Shown here: positions 11,129 to 21,667 of the stretch, piece by piece
Numbering within the stretch: position 1 is the stretch's first letter
How the letters are laid out: each line of letters starts with the position of its first letter
Origin: Gloeopeniophorella convolvens
Lineage: Eukaryota > Basidiomycota > Agaricomycetes > Russulales
Length of the DNA: 64,000 nt
NCBI GenBank assembly: GCA_022496205.1
Contig: WTXD01000013.1
Coordinates: 310,001 to 374,000, forward strand
Direction of reading: 5' to 3'
Notes under the pieces: generated by a model
The model's input: the letters and a program-made list of their open reading frames with translations, nothing else
Told to the model about the DNA's origin: nothing
The model's database searches: none
Program-made: the position numbers and the translations under genes

Positions 11129-12731
11129 ATGTCCGCGTTCACGGGAGTCAACGGGACCGTGTGTACCGCGGGGGAGTTCGCGGCGTCGCTGAAGACAAGC
11201 GAGAACCCCAACCCGACGATCACATGCCTCACGCACGGGCAGAGTATTGGCGTCGCTGTGCGTCCCGCTCCCTCCAGAGGCGCTGCCCTGCAGATCTGAC
11301 ACGAGCATCGCGCCGCGCGCAGCTTACCGCAGAGTCGGGATTCGTATCGTTGTTCGCTGTGTTGTGTCTGTTCGTTCTTATTGCGGTGAGTGCCGGTTCT
11401 TCCTCAGAGTCGAGCTATATGCTGAGTTTCGGGACAACGATGGTTCTAGAGAAAGGTGTATTTTTATCAGAAACACTTCCCGCGCGGCGACTGGCGTCTT
11501 TTCCAAGGGCCGACGGACATATACATGGTGCGCAGAATGCTTGTCAGCAGCACCCACACCGAGCTGAACATCAGATTTTTGCCACGTATCAGTTCTGCCT
11601 GCTCATCTTCGACTTCATCCAGGCCATCGGGTTCACGTTCGATACGCAGTGGGCCCACGAGGGGAAGGTGTTTACCGGATCTGTCTGTACGGCACAAGGT
11701 ACCGAATTCGCCGAAGCCGGCCCTGCGCCTGCGTCCTGACGGCTTCCGGAACGTGCACAGGGGTGATCCGCCAGCTCGGAGAGACGGGTGTGGCGCTGAC
11801 AACTCTCGTAAGCTCGCCATTCGAGATACGCGATCTCACTAAGCGCGTGCTGGCAGGTCATTACCGTGCAAAGCTTCATCACCGTCTTCTGGCGCGTGGG
11901 GATCCAATCGCGGAGGATCGCCCTTGGCGTCATGGGGGCTATCTGGCTCTTCCTCATCCTGTGGGCTGCGATCGGAGCGAGCATCCACAAGAACTATGAG
12001 ATCCCGACGCCGGTATGTTCCGCACAACCCACTCCCGGTTTTCGTTGAGCTAATTCGGTGCCCGGGAAGTACTGGTGCTGGATTGGTGGAGAGTACTTAG
12101 GCGAACGCATTGCGGGCGAGTACTTCTGGCTTTGGTTGACGCTCTTCGCGTCGATTGTCATGTACGTTCCGCTGGCGATGTGGAGCCAGGGATGGCTCTC
12201 CGTTGATAAGGCGCGCTGGTGGAAATTCCGGGTGCATCGCCGTGGAGAGCGAGAGGTCTTCGACGGACACAAGTGGCGCGCGATTGCTATGCTTGCGTGC
12301 GTTTTCAACCTTCTCTACGTCAGGACTAAGGCTGAAACCCTAGGGGCAGCTACCCGGTCGCGTACTGCATCCTCATATTACCATTGTCAGTCGCGCGGTG
12401 GATGCTGTTCGACGGACTGCCTGTGCAATCAGTGGGCACGTTCATCAGCATCGTCCTGTTCGGGTTCTCGGGCGCGGTGAACGTGTTGCTGCTGCTCTAC
12501 ACGCGCCCGTCCTTGTTGTTGTTGGGCCGTCCATCATTGGAGTCGGAGCTCCCCTCCCTTAATACGTCGATACGTGATCTGAGGGAGGAGCCGATGGCCA
12601 AGGTCCGGACCGAGCCCACCGCAGCAGAATTGGGAGACGCCGGGTGGAGACCACCGAGTGAGCCAAACGATGCGGAGTTACGGGCCAGCGACACGCGTCA
12701 CCACAGTGAGTGGCTGACAGAAGATTCTTGA
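11129..12731 (+). CDS. Seven-transmembrane receptor, Git3/cAMP-receptor-like, diverged copy D
   Basis: Exons 11129-11257, 11323-11385, 11450-11527, 11593-11698, 11761-11807, 11857-12012, 12070-12296, 12350-12731 encode 395 aa. Six introns match copies A-C. One extra intron (11699-11760) splits the codon after CTAQ in helix 3, where A-C have an uninterrupted exon. In the 51-residue exon 4 region D differs from B at 19 residues, so it is the oldest branch of the array. Hallmarks are kept: sequon VNGTVC, THGQSIG before helix 1, VCTAQG, YWCWIGG, and RP-LLLL at the end of helix 7. The tail is long and acidic to polar. Its promoter lacks the motif shared by A-C. The function is inferred as a membrane sensor, with an unknown ligand. 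Confidence 0.8.
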
Positions 12732-13784
12732 GGATGGAGCCACTGGGAGTGGGTCGCGAAAGCTTGTTTATTTTGTGATTGATGTGGACAGCGGCTCTGG
12801 TTTCGGGCGGACGGTGGGCGAGAGCGACCGAGCCAATCACGACGTGGAGATCGAGGGCATGCTGACTGGTTTGCGGGCAGTCCGCAGAGGGGCCTCTAAG
12901 GTTCCGGGCACCGTGGAGCGCCGTACGCGCACCCAACACGAGTTCGTCTGGACGTGGAGTACAGAAAGAGTAGCTTAGGCGAAAGATGTAGTGCCCAGAC
13001 AATATGATCCCGTTACTTCTTCGCTTAGAAGCAAGGCTCGGACGCGAAATCTTGGCACAGAAGACAGCTGGGCTGGAGGAACGGACACGTTCATTCGGTG
13101 GACTGGGAAGACGTAGAGGGCACAGATTCCGTAAGTCGGCGCCACAAAGAAGAAAAGGAAGCTGAGGAAAGAGAAGGTGACGGGGACGCGGCTACTCGCA
13201 AAAGAAGCAAATTTCTCTGAGAAACTCTGAAGTGGCGGCCAAGGAGGACCTCGGACCGCCGAGAAACGCCGTGCATCCGCAGTGACCGGAACACCTAAAG
13301 AAGGTGAACCGGGTATGGGGATAACGAGGATTGGGAGTGAGGAGCAGCTAGCGCCAAGGGCCCCACCCGGAATGTCGGGGTGGAGAGGGCGATGGGAGAC
13401 ACTGAGATTCTGCGGGGGGGACAAGCGGGGAAAGACAGGTTGTGGACTTGTTTTGCAGGGAGGAAACGAGCTGTTGCGGGGTACGCGTGACAGGATAAAT
13501 GACGGACTTGGGAAGGGGACGGGGACGGAGCTGAAAGCTGCTGGATGGGGGAATATGGCCGGGGAAGAGGGAAGGAGGCCGGGGTGACGTCATTGCGAAG
13601 GCGGAAGGGCTGTGAAAAGAGTCAGGCAAGTGAAACGACCCCACACATCCCGCGACTGCGGCGCTGCCAGCTCCTCTGCGCTGCCACTCGTCCGCTTATT
13701 CCCTGTCCCCTGCTCTCTCTACTTGAGCATCAACCACCATCCGCTCGCCTCTTGCCCTACTGTTCCGTCCATTGCAGATGATCC
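12732..13784. other. Intergenic region, receptor D terminator to Hsp20-like promoter
   Basis: About 1 kb without a supported gene. A 149-codon minus-strand frame at 12975-13424 was considered and not accepted. The last 200 bp before 13785 are CT-rich, as is common upstream of fungal start codons. No canonical heat-shock element (alternating GAA/TTC with 2-bp gaps) was seen. Confidence 0.4.
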
Positions 13785-16082
13785 ATGCCCTCCCCCAGCA
13801 ACGCCATTGATCGGCGCTCAACTCCGCCTCTCTCCCCGTCTTCGTCACCGGACTCTTCCGCCACCAGCTCTTCTTCATCATCCTCTCTCTCCCTCCCCTT
13901 ACACAACGACCACCACTGTGACCACCCGTCTCCTCCCACCTCTCAGTCTGACGAACAGTTTGGTCCACCTGCGAAACTGGGTCTCATGACGGACCAGCTT
14001 GACGAAGACGCAGTGATGCTGGATGATTGGGAAGAGGACGAGCGCGAGCGATCGGACGGTTACAATGGTAAGCAGCCCCTTCGCTGTTTCTATCCTTCTT
14101 TGTCTTTCTCTCCGTTTTCCTCAACCCGTGGCCAAGCAAAAGGGCGAGCGTAGCGTTGGATGACCCGAAGCGACCCCTGTCGCACTCGCACTTGACCACC
14201 GTTTCCTTGGTGCCTTGAATACGCCGGAACCGGGGTGCGGGCGGCTGATGGAGGATAAGAAGGGCGCGATATCAGCGGGCGGATGGCGATAATCTCTCGG
14301 CGCGAGGGACGTCCGTCATCGACGGGAGGCGCGTCCGGAGACGGATTTTACGTGCACGGCCCACGCGTTGTTGGGATGTGTGAGGGCAGCTGCCTCGAGT
14401 TGCCGCGCTGGCATGATCATGGGCGAGGACTTGGAGAGCATGCCGGGTGCCGATGCCGGGGCGGGGACGCCGGAGTGGCAGGCACGGCGTGACGACCGAA
14501 TCCGGAGATTTCCTCGATGGGAATTCCCAGGCTTGTTCGCCCCGTTTTTCCGCATAATCATGATATCTTTTACTCTTGCCCTTTTCTGACGCTTTTTCTT
14601 TCTTTTGCCAGTTCCACCCATCGTGCCCTCAAGTCGCCCCTCTCTGCCCCATCGCCACTCGTCCTACTCAAAGCGACACTCCTCTGTTGACACACCCAGA
14701 GAGGTCCCATTCCCCTTCCCTTTCGAGTCTTCCATCTCTCAGGGAGCATCCTCCTCCCGCGTGCAGCAGCCGCCAAATTCCGAAACGCCATCGCTGCACC
14801 CCCCGCCGCCTCCACAGCGCACCAATTCTGAGCCGTCGACAGACGTGATCGATGTCGAAAAACTGGCGCAACAGGACCAGCCGCCAGCTTACGAAAACGT
14901 GGATGACCGATTGCCGACTAATGCATCCCGTCCTCCATCTGTAACTCGTGCCTCTCGTCCTCTCCCCATGCCGCCTCTCGATCGCCATCGCAGTACTGCT
15001 AGTATACACCCTACCACCGCAGTGACTGACGCTGCTGCCGCAGAGTCTCACGAGGCTGTCAATTCCGGGTCTCTTTCTTTGACGTCCACCAGTGCTGTTT
15101 TCCCCTCCGGTCGTCCTTTCTCCTCTCCGAACGGAGCTTCACAGCCACCTGTCGCTCCTATTGGATGGTCACATCCTCATAATCCTTCTCCCCAGGACTG
15201 GTACGACAGAAGCTCGACTGCTAGTCTCCCTCTACCTGCACAGACCCCGTTCCACACGCTTCCAGCCATGGGTCCCTCAGATCCTAATCAACCATCATCA
15301 CCTTCTGGCGAACCTTCGCATTCTGTGCCTCGTTCTCAAAACCAGTCGTTGTCAGGCTCGTCACAGGTGGCGACGCCCCCGTCCACTTCATTACGGCCCC
15401 TCCCGTCGGAGGCATCCGTTCGGAGTTTTGTCCCGCCCCCACCATATTCGCCTCCTGAAGCACCGCCTGTCAGAGCTTTGAGCCGCTCTTTTTCTGAGCA
15501 TCCGTTCGGCAACGGGATGGTTTCGCGGCCCCCTCCACCAGTTCCCGTTTCCCGTGGCTTGCCTCCACCGGCACCACCAACGATCCTGGATCCCCCTCCA
15601 TCGCGACACACCGCGTCTCGGGATTTGCGTGCACCACATGAACCATTCTTAAGCGACGCACCACCCCCCGCGGACAGTTGGATTGCCGTAGAAACGTCGC
15701 CCGGGGAGTATAGATTGATAGTTCGGTTGCCTGGATTCAGGCGTGACGCCATGTTCGTTATTTTTCGTGACGTCACTTCACCCATCCGGTCATTGACATT
15801 ACTTCCTTTCCTGTTCAGAACCCTTGCTGCAAGAAGACGTCGCATACTACATGTTGTGGCCGATTCATGGGAACCAATGGGCGGTGAGCTTGAGTCCAAT
15901 TTTGGCCGTTATTGTTGCTGAATTAGGTTTTCCTTAATGCAGGCCATTTCGAGCGACGTATATCGTTCGGGTACGACGCCGACCTTAGTCAGGTCCGCGC
16001 CGAGTTCGACGGCGAGATACTACGCGTCATTGTCCCGCGCCGTACGCCCGCGCTCACTTGGTACGGCGAGGCACGCGAATAG
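13785..16082 (+). CDS. Hsp20/alpha-crystallin domain protein with long disordered N-terminus
   Basis: Exons 13785-14067, 14612-15752, 15819-15883 and 15943-16082 give 542 aa. Residues 1 to about 445 are Ser/Pro-rich and low in complexity, with Ser runs and poly-Pro. Residues about 449-542 form an alpha-crystallin-like beta sandwich: DSWIAVETSPGEYRLIVRLP, then RRRRILHVVADS, GGHFERRISFGYDADL and GEILRVIVPRR. The last three resemble beta strands of small heat-shock proteins, and GEILRVIVPRR sits where the usual A/GxLxI/V motif lies. Two PPxY motifs, PPAY near residue 185 and PPPY near 370, are possible WW-domain (Rsp5-type ubiquitin ligase) ligands. Intron 1 is unusually long (544 bp). Typical small Hsps are 150-220 aa, so this is not a standard chaperone subunit. 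It could be an adaptor using the fold for binding; function is not established. Confidence 0.72.
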
Positions 16083-17685
16083 CCGCTGGTCAAGCTTTCA
16101 AGTCTGGCCATATGTCCCGCTCCGCCCCGCCGTATACACATGGTCACGTTGACTAGGCTGTCAGAGATGCCTTCTACATGCCGCATTCCCTTCATTGGTC
16201 ATCTAACATCAATCACATCATGCGCTCCTTAGCACACCATCTCTCAGGCACGGAACGGAATTATCATCACCTCGCCGCACGCCATGACATGAATCATCCT
16301 GGTGCATTCCCCATCTTAGGAAGCACACTGCTACCTACGTGGCCTACCGGCCACCCGCAAGGGTGTTCGACGAACCATATAGGAATCCTCACCGCATTAT
16401 ATATTCTTAAAGCACCATGATATCCACCAGCATTTGACCGTGCATAGCTCCATCACAGAATCATTTCTCTCGTTACATCCATCACGTCTGTCATCTGTCC
16501 GTCGTCGCCCCTCCTCACCGTCCGTACCCCCTACGCCTACTCACATCTATTTCTCTCCTTTTATCTCACGCCTTTCTTCCGTTGCTTTGCGGACTTTCGC
16601 TCGCTGTCTTATATCTTGTACATGCCGCGCGCGTACCGGTCTGCTGCTTCTGGACGGTGTCGGTGCAGCACCATAGGTGCTCGTTTATTCATCTATTCTA
16701 GCTCTCCCATTTACGCGCGCTGTTGTATAATGTCAATCTATATCATTTTCTCGCATCATTTCGGGTGGATCGTGGTCGCTAGGCTGCACCTTGCACCACA
16801 TTCATAGGCATTGTCCAGTTCCGATGCGATCATGGTAGCCCTTGGGAGTATTAAGACAATGCCATATGCGGTGAGGATTTATTGTCCGAAGTCATAACTG
16901 CACGCAGTACGCGCGGTCGCCGGATCCCCCCGCAATTTGCCGCTTCCCGTGTCCATGCCCCCACCCACAGCGACCAACGCGCGGTGCAAGATGGCAGTAT
17001 CGCGGGTTGATAGAATCGACATAGTATGTGCACCCGAAGTAATAGATCATACCCTCTGTCCTGTGCCCCTCATCATGCTACACGCCTTGCATTCTCTCAA
17101 TACACGACGCGATGACATGGGGGAAAAGGGTGCTATCGAAAATGGTGACTTCAGGCGTGATGGATGTTGGATGGATGCAGTGAAATCTATCTTGCGATGC
17201 GCTTCTATCTCCCGCGATCAGATGCGACATTATATATTAAAACACCAACGCAGATCTACGCCCGGATTGTCTGTTCGCCGGCCATGGCACACTGCAGCAG
17301 TGGCCCCATACCATTGCGTGGCCAAAGCCAGCGTCAGTAAATATCTGCTTGAGCGATTGTTGGAATTCATAATCACAAAAACCAGCCAAGGTTGATGCAA
17401 AACGCAACTCTACTCGATCCCAAAAAAACCGCGATGATTATTGCAGTAGATACTGTCCAGCCTTGTCGCACCCCGTGCGCAGCAAGCTTGCTTATGTATC
17501 CCGGCAGCGCCGGGCTGATAAATTATTTCACTAGAAGACGATTCTTTCCCACGATACCCGTGTGGACGCACGAAGACTAAAAGCCGCTTACTTGCTCTCT
17601 AATACGAATGCCTTGCGGGCACAACGAGCAGGCAATACCGTGGACCGCTCAGGCGCATTTTAGATAGCGGACGCGCTGTGCGAAC
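16083..17685. other. Gene-free 1.6-kb region
   Basis: This is an AT-richer stretch between the Hsp20-like gene and the convergent F-box gene. It should hold both 3' UTRs. Open frames (for example 16937-17395 plus, 152 codons) show no splice support, no family resemblance and frequent stops in nearby frames. No tRNA or repeat was identified. Confidence 0.4.
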
Positions 17686-19433
17686 TTAGGATCCCATCAC
17701 GTGCACGTCTATCTCGGCGCTGTCGCCGCCATCCTGCAGCGCAAAAACAGAGTAAAAAACCCGTCAGCACAGCGCGCAGGGCGCGGGACGTGGAGACATG
17801 GAGGGCGCATGTACGCACCGCCAGACAAAGCCCGAGCAGCCGCTCGCCGTCCATGAGCACGCGCTCCCAGCGCCGCGGGCACGGCGCGGTGCGCTCGGCG
17901 TACGGCAGGCGCGTCTCGACGTCATCGCGGAAGCACAGGCCAGCCGTGAGCAGCGTCGGCGCGACGACGACGCGCGTGTCCGCGCGTGGGTGCAGCTGCG
18001 CCGCGCGCACGCGGTGCGGGCTAAAGTCACGCAGCACGACGCTCTCGCCCACGACCTTGCCCCAGCGCTGCCCTGTCGGCCCGTGGCACAGACGCCAATG
18101 GGGCACCTCGAGGCAGCGCGTCGCGGCGGGGCCCCAGCGGTCCCACGGCACGAACCGCTCGGCAGATGCGGGCGCGTCTGCCAGCGCGAGCAGGGCGTGG
18201 CGGTGCGTCACGATCGCGACGGTCATGCTGGCGGCGGGGATGTCCTGCAGGCCAACGCCGAGGATGAAGCAGACGATTGCATCGTCTGGGTTCGGGACGA
18301 AGGGCAGGCGCGGGGGCGGCCGGCCGTAGGGAGAGGGCGAGCGGGGGGAGGCGGGTTGCTGCTCGGAGACGCTCTGTGCGTAGCCGAGGCGGCCACCGTC
18401 GCAGAGGGGAGGGAGGCCCAGAGTGCGTAGTTCTTGGAGAGGCTTGGTGCCATCAGCCAGCTTGTAGAGAATGATGGCGTTCTGGTCGATGCGGACGAAG
18501 GCGAAGTGCGAGGCGGAGAGCTGGGCAGCCCCCACGCCGTATGTCATTGCGGGGGGCGGGTCATGGCAAATCTGGAAGGCGGTAAGCTTGGTCACCGGAG
18601 TGGATGAGAGGTGATGGGGGCCTACCGGGATGACCTGGCCCTCCTTCCATTTGATCAGGACGGACAAATCGACTTGGCGGTCGTCGTTGGGCGACCCGTT
18701 GCAGGAAAGAAGTATATGTTCACCCATGATTTGTACATAGATTTTATAAGGGCAGGAGGGCTTGGGAAAATTTATAACCATGTTGGGGTCCGCTGCCAGT
18801 GGGTGGACATCACCGCTGATAAAGCTCAGACAGTGGACTTCTGCCCTCGAAATTTCTTCCCCACGCGCACACCTACTCGTTGGTCAGGCTCCAGTGACCG
18901 CCTCAAAAAAACCGTCCAACGTACGTCACTACAACGGCCAAATCATGTTCATCTGCCGCAAAGGCAAACACGCAATGCTGGTCTTGCCACACGGCATCGA
19001 TCTTGGTCCAAGGCAAGTCGGTGTAGGGGAGGGGCTGGCGCAGGTCGATGTATGAGTAGCCGGGGGGTTGATTAGGGACTTGACTATCTGTACGCACGGC
19101 CAGGAGGTAGTCGTCGCGGATGGCGTAGTTCAGGAGGGGCCAGGCTGAGCCATGGGCGATGCGGGCGGTACGTTGTTGGATGTTGAGGTCACGCCAGCTA
19201 TCTTCCAGGCGGTGCAGCGCCTCCAATCGCTCTGGGATAGTGGGTCCGGGGAGAAGTGGGTCGTAGGCACCTGCAAGCATCGTCTGCACCACATACTGCA
19301 GTTGCTGCGACTGGGCCACAACGTCGTGCAACCTCTTGCATGTCAGTTTGCAAGTGATAACATCACGGAGAGGTAAAAGGATCAGAATCTCGATCAAAAT
19401 CTCGGTCGAGAGTGCGAGAACGGTGGGTGCCAT
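17686..19433 (-). CDS. F-box protein
   Basis: The ATG at 19433 opens an N-terminal F-box: LSTEILIEILILLPLRDVIT, then CKLTCKRLHDVV, which should bind Skp1 in an SCF ubiquitin ligase. Exon 1 runs 19433-18925. A GTACGT donor joins to 18845 in phase, giving a second, GC-rich segment with repeated hydrophobic strands (for example HFAFVRIDQNAIILYKL), suggesting a beta-propeller-like or WD/Kelch-like substrate region, though no repeat is clear. The likely end uses a further intron, with donor GTGCGT after CLA near 17811, joining to DGGDSAEIDVHVMGS and a TAA at 17688-17686. Reading straight through would stop instead at 17660. F-box genes of this size are abundant in mushrooms. The substrate is unknown. 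Long plus-strand frames opposite are shadows of its GC bias. Confidence 0.75.
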
Positions 19434-21667
19434 CGGTGTGAGCTTTCTGACATGTTTTTCTCTTTAGTATTCTGCCATTCACCCGAGGGCAGAGCCTGCA
19501 GCAGTTCCCACAAAAGGTAACCAGCGTCTACGACCGGTCTTCTCATGGGGCTGTTGCCTTGCTGACTATTTTCTGACAAAGATTTGTCAGATTGGGCGTT
19601 TCATTCACGCCGGCTTTGCATGCAAGTAACGCGAAGACATCCGAAACCTGTATGGTGAGATGCGGACTCATAGCTCTAGAGGTTCGCAAAATTACACATA
19701 CTTGCTTGAGGGCGGCGTATGTTCGTGGGTACTGGACCACCAAATCGAGTTCCTCGCGCATGGACAAGGAAACTCCGGACGTAGATATGCACAGCAAGGG
19801 TCCGCCTCAAACATTGCCGTTGAGTCATAGAGACCCACATCTTCGGCTATGTGCATCCTGCGTATGAGGACATTTCAAGGATCAAGGACACGCAACCCTG
19901 CACAAGCTTTCTGGAGCTGTCTACTTGGCCGAAGTGCCGGGTTGCAACAACTCTCCCGAACGCAGTTCGTGGAGAAATTGGTGATGAAGTTATTAATGCC
20001 CGAGGCGCTGACATAATCGACGTCGTGCTATGTCCGGCAACGAGCTTGACGAAAGTGGACGTCAGGGAGGAAGCCAGGACGAGGAGCTCAACGTACATGA
20101 GCCGACATCTGTAGAGGTGGACATGATATACCCAGGAGTAGAGCTGCTAACCGCAGCGTCCGTCGTCACAGTAGGTGGACTGAGATCCCATCGGGGGAGG
20201 CAGAACTGCGCGCGATCAATGAGCAGACAGTCTAGTGCTGTCCACCACGGCATTCGAACTTCGAATTTGTGGGATTTTTTAATGAAATATTGCGTCTTTA
20301 CAAACCCGCTTGCAATATGGGGCCAGGAAGGCCGTTAGACTCAAGACTACTGAGTAGGAGATTGTGCTTACGGTAGATATCGCATGGACGGTCAGCGTAC
20401 GGAGACGATGAGAACGTCCCAGAATGCACCGCATGCGCAGCGGAGCTAAAACTAGAAGAATATTGGTCCTACTGCTTCCTTGTATTTGGCTAACGGTTGA
20501 CACCATATCGGTTGGTGGTTTCACGACAGCGTCTTCCAGGCTGCCCAACTCCCGGTAGCGATAGAACACCTAGGCCCATGAAACATAGAAATAAGATGCA
20601 CTCCAATCTTCCGGAAGGCGTTGGGGAAGAGGGGTACTATGGATATTGCCAACCTGAGTAGACAAGCCCTCACGGACCCACGGACACGCACCGCCAATGA
20701 CTCGAAGCATTTCTACGGGTATGAAGTCTGATTTGCAAGAGATGCACATGCGTTTGGGACACGGTGCCGAGTCGGTAGGCTAGAAGGATGAGGTACATAG
20801 GCAAACGTGCCGGTCCCCTGGTTGAAGACAAGGTCCACCAAGCCTCGTGCTGTGTCAGATCATTCCAGAAGTCTCCGGGAAGTATAACGGCGGAGGTTTT
20901 TGGATAATATGTACGAGGATTTACGAGAAACAGGTAGAAAGCTGGTAGCACAGCCGTGCTGAGGCAGCAGCGGCGACGGCCGAGCGAGACGACCTAATTC
21001 AATGCAAGATGATTCCCAAAGGCTATACAGTACGGCGAGCAGCGCGCAGTTCATGATCTAAGCGAGTCTCCAGGAAGACGTTAGAGGGAAGATACCCGGG
21101 AAGGCATTAGATTCCGTCAGAGGGGAGTGAAAAGAGTCAGACACATTTGCTGAGTCCGCAATCATCAGGCTGACTCGCACGTGAGGATGTGCGCGCACGT
21201 GCCGAGCGCTGGTCGAAACGTTTTTGCGCGTGTGCTAGAAGCCCTGTTTCCTGGCGGAGAAGTTGCTGACGCAGCGAGTGTAAGGCTAGCCCAGCAGCAT
21301 TGGCTTAGAGGAGGTCGAGTGACGACGACGACGGAGTCGTCGAGGGCCGAAAGTGCTGAATGATTGAATGCTTACTAACGACACTAGGCACGTGCTGGGT
21401 AATTTGCGACTCAAACTGGAAGGCGGCACGACTGTCATCCGATGATAAAGTCAGCGAGCGATATTTGTAATAGATTCGACGATGGCTACAGGACTGCTGA
21501 GTGGCACCAGCCACGCGCAAATCCTCAAGGCCTCAACTTACAAGGTCGCCGTCCCGTCCACTATAACTATTACTGGTCATGGACCTATGCAAACGATATG
21601 ACCATGAATTAATTGCATATTGAAGTACAGTACCACAAAGGCAGGGGATGATCCGGATGACTATCTA
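19434..21667. other. Gene-free 2.2-kb region between two F-box genes
   Basis: Several short minus-strand frames with hydrophobic stretches (for example 20670-20951 and 20279-20569) follow each other but cannot be spliced into one protein without stops. They may be the decayed remains of a membrane-protein gene or chance. Nothing is recognised on the plus strand. No transposon ends or repeats were found. Confidence 0.35.

Noticed and set aside
12975..13424. 149-codon minus-strand frame with a hydrophobic stretch
   Set aside because: No family resemblance and no supporting splice structure. It lies in the promoter region of the Hsp20-like gene and is poor in charged residues in a chance-like way.
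17798..18430. 210-codon plus-strand frame opposite the first F-box gene
   Set aside because: It is antisense to a GC-rich exon, with an Arg/Ala-biased composition typical of shadow frames. The F-box strand carries the recognisable domain.
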